Part shown: positions 63,186 to 64,000 of the stretch, piece by piece
How positions within the stretch are numbered: the first letter of the stretch is position 1
Layout: the number at the start of each line of letters is the position of its first letter
The notes under the pieces: generated by a model
What the model was told of the DNA's origin: nothing
The model's database searches: none
Seen by the model: only the letters and a program-made list of their open reading frames with translations
Translations under genes and position numbers: made by a program
DNA from: Dehalococcoidia bacterium
Lineage (GTDB): Bacteria; Chloroflexota; Dehalococcoidia; SM23-28-2; RBG-16-64-32
Reading direction: 5' to 3'
Assembly: GCA_030649945.1 (NCBI GenBank)
Contig: JAUSFE010000104.1
Span: 108,899-172,898 of the forward strand
Length of the DNA stretch: 64,000 bases

Positions 63186-64000
63186 ATGGCAACACGATAC
63201 CAGAACCGGCCAGAGAAGAGGCACGACGCTGTGGACCACGAGCGTGGAGGTCGACTCCAGAAGTCGGCGAGGCCTTGGAGGACCTGGTGCGTCGAGGGGC
63301 GCAAGAGATGCTCCGACGAGCTCTGGAGGAGGAAGTCGATTCCTTCCTGGAACGCGGCCGCCATGAGCGTAGCATGACGTTCCGAGGCTATCGCAATGGC
63401 TACGCGCCAGGGCGCAGCGTGGGCAGCGGTCTGGGCGCAGTGGTGGTCAAGGCGCCACGGGTACGAGACGTGCCACCTGAGGTAGCTCCTGATGGCTATC
63501 GGTCGGCGATCCTGCCCCGCTACCAGCGGCGCACCCAGGCCCAGAGCCGGCTCTTTGCCCAACTCTACCTCGAAGGCCTCTCCAGCGGCGACTTCGAGCC
63601 GGTGTTCCGGGCGCTTCTGGGCGAGGACGCTCCTCTATCGGCCAGCGCCATCCTGCGCCTGAAGGACACCTGGAAGGCAGAGTACGAGGCCTGGAAGCAG
63701 GGGCCCTTGGTCGCTCACCGCTATGCCTATCTCTGGTTCGACGGTATCTACGTGGACTGTGGCCAGGAGCGAGAGAAGACGGTGCTTCTCTGCGTGCTCG
63801 GCGCCAGGGAGGATGGGAGCAAGGAGCTCCTCGCCCTGGAAGAAGGGTACCGGGAGAGCACGGCGTCCTGGCAGGGCGTGTTGCGGTCGTTGCGGGATCG
63901 GGGCATGGCGCCAGCCCTGTTAGGCATCGGCGACGGCGGCCTGGGGGCGTGGGCGGCATTGACGGAGGTCTTCCCCAGCACCCGCCACCAGCGCTGCTGG
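63167..64000 (+). mobile_element. IS256-family transposase (3' end outside window)
   Basis: From a GTG at 63167 the frame is open for 278 codons to the window edge. It reads GAQEMLRRALEEEVDSFLER, MTFRGYRNGYAPGR, VVKAPRVRDVPPEV, RYQRRTQAQSRLFAQLYLEG (the IS256/Mutator core), then YLWFDGIYVDCGQEREKTVL with the first catalytic Asp and LLGIGDGGLGAWAALTEVFP with the second. It ends at TRHQRCW; the catalytic Glu would lie beyond. Start choice is uncertain. It borders the electron-transfer cluster on its right side. Confidence 0.85.

Overview
The window looks like part of a high-GC (roughly 60-70 %) chromosome of an uncultured Chloroflexota bacterium, possibly from the Dehalococcoidia side. This placement is inferred from style, not from a marker gene. 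The clues are a fused shikimate kinase/dehydroquinate synthase, Chloroflexota-like dispersed repeats (some inside genes), dockerin-type repeats on a secreted protein, system II cytochrome c maturation, and near-leaderless mRNAs. No rRNA and no CRISPR array were seen. Two tRNA genes are present, both glycine.

Region 1 (1-18.4 kb, mostly minus strand) is housekeeping. It holds a shikimate operon (aroE, a membrane protein, aroC, a VapBC-like toxin-antitoxin pair and the aroK-aroB fusion), mltG-ruvX-alaS, yebC-ruvC-ruvA, a TetR / PEP-utilising phosphotransferase-like / DHA2 efflux operon, a second vapBC and a ferritin-like di-iron protein. A 227-bp MITE-like element with TA duplications lies upstream of mltG. 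Region 2 (18.5-26.6 kb) has a carotenoid-desaturase-like FAD enzyme, a glycosyltransferase, an amylo-alpha-1,6-glucosidase-like protein, an SDR and a lipid acyltransferase.

Region 3 (26.7-41 kb) is accessory and metabolic. Each tRNA-Gly gene (UCC and CCC) is followed by a displaced copy of its own 3' half, bounding two small islets. One (2 kb) holds a radical-SAM/methyltransferase pair; the other (0.5 kb) holds a small ferredoxin. Between them are a truncated TetR gene with a perfect operator, a release-factor-like gene, an acyl-CoA dehydrogenase, a GH4 glycosidase, an M20 peptidase, a tandem GNAT protein and an ABC exporter.

Region 4 (41.3-63.0 kb, all plus strand) is the most interesting part: a 22-kb electron-transfer cluster. 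In order it encodes a NarL-type two-component system, a degenerate receiver, a TPR protein, membrane-anchored NHL propellers, two exported six-haem cytochromes whose haem-motif order resembles the nanowire cytochrome OmcS (one with a C-terminal dockerin), a Tat-exported four-cluster ferredoxin plus NrfD quinol module, a third six-haem cytochrome, a membrane-tethered cyclic-nucleotide-binding protein, a PCYCGC protein, a complete CcdA/ResB/ResC/ResA system and a ten-haem NapC-like cytochrome. No molybdenum or other terminal catalytic subunit is present. The simplest reading is menaquinol oxidation through NrfD and the NapC-like cytochrome, with electrons passed to surface or polymeric cytochromes. 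Two promoter regions in the cluster share a 35-bp element, probably a regulator site. The window ends inside an IS256-family transposase.
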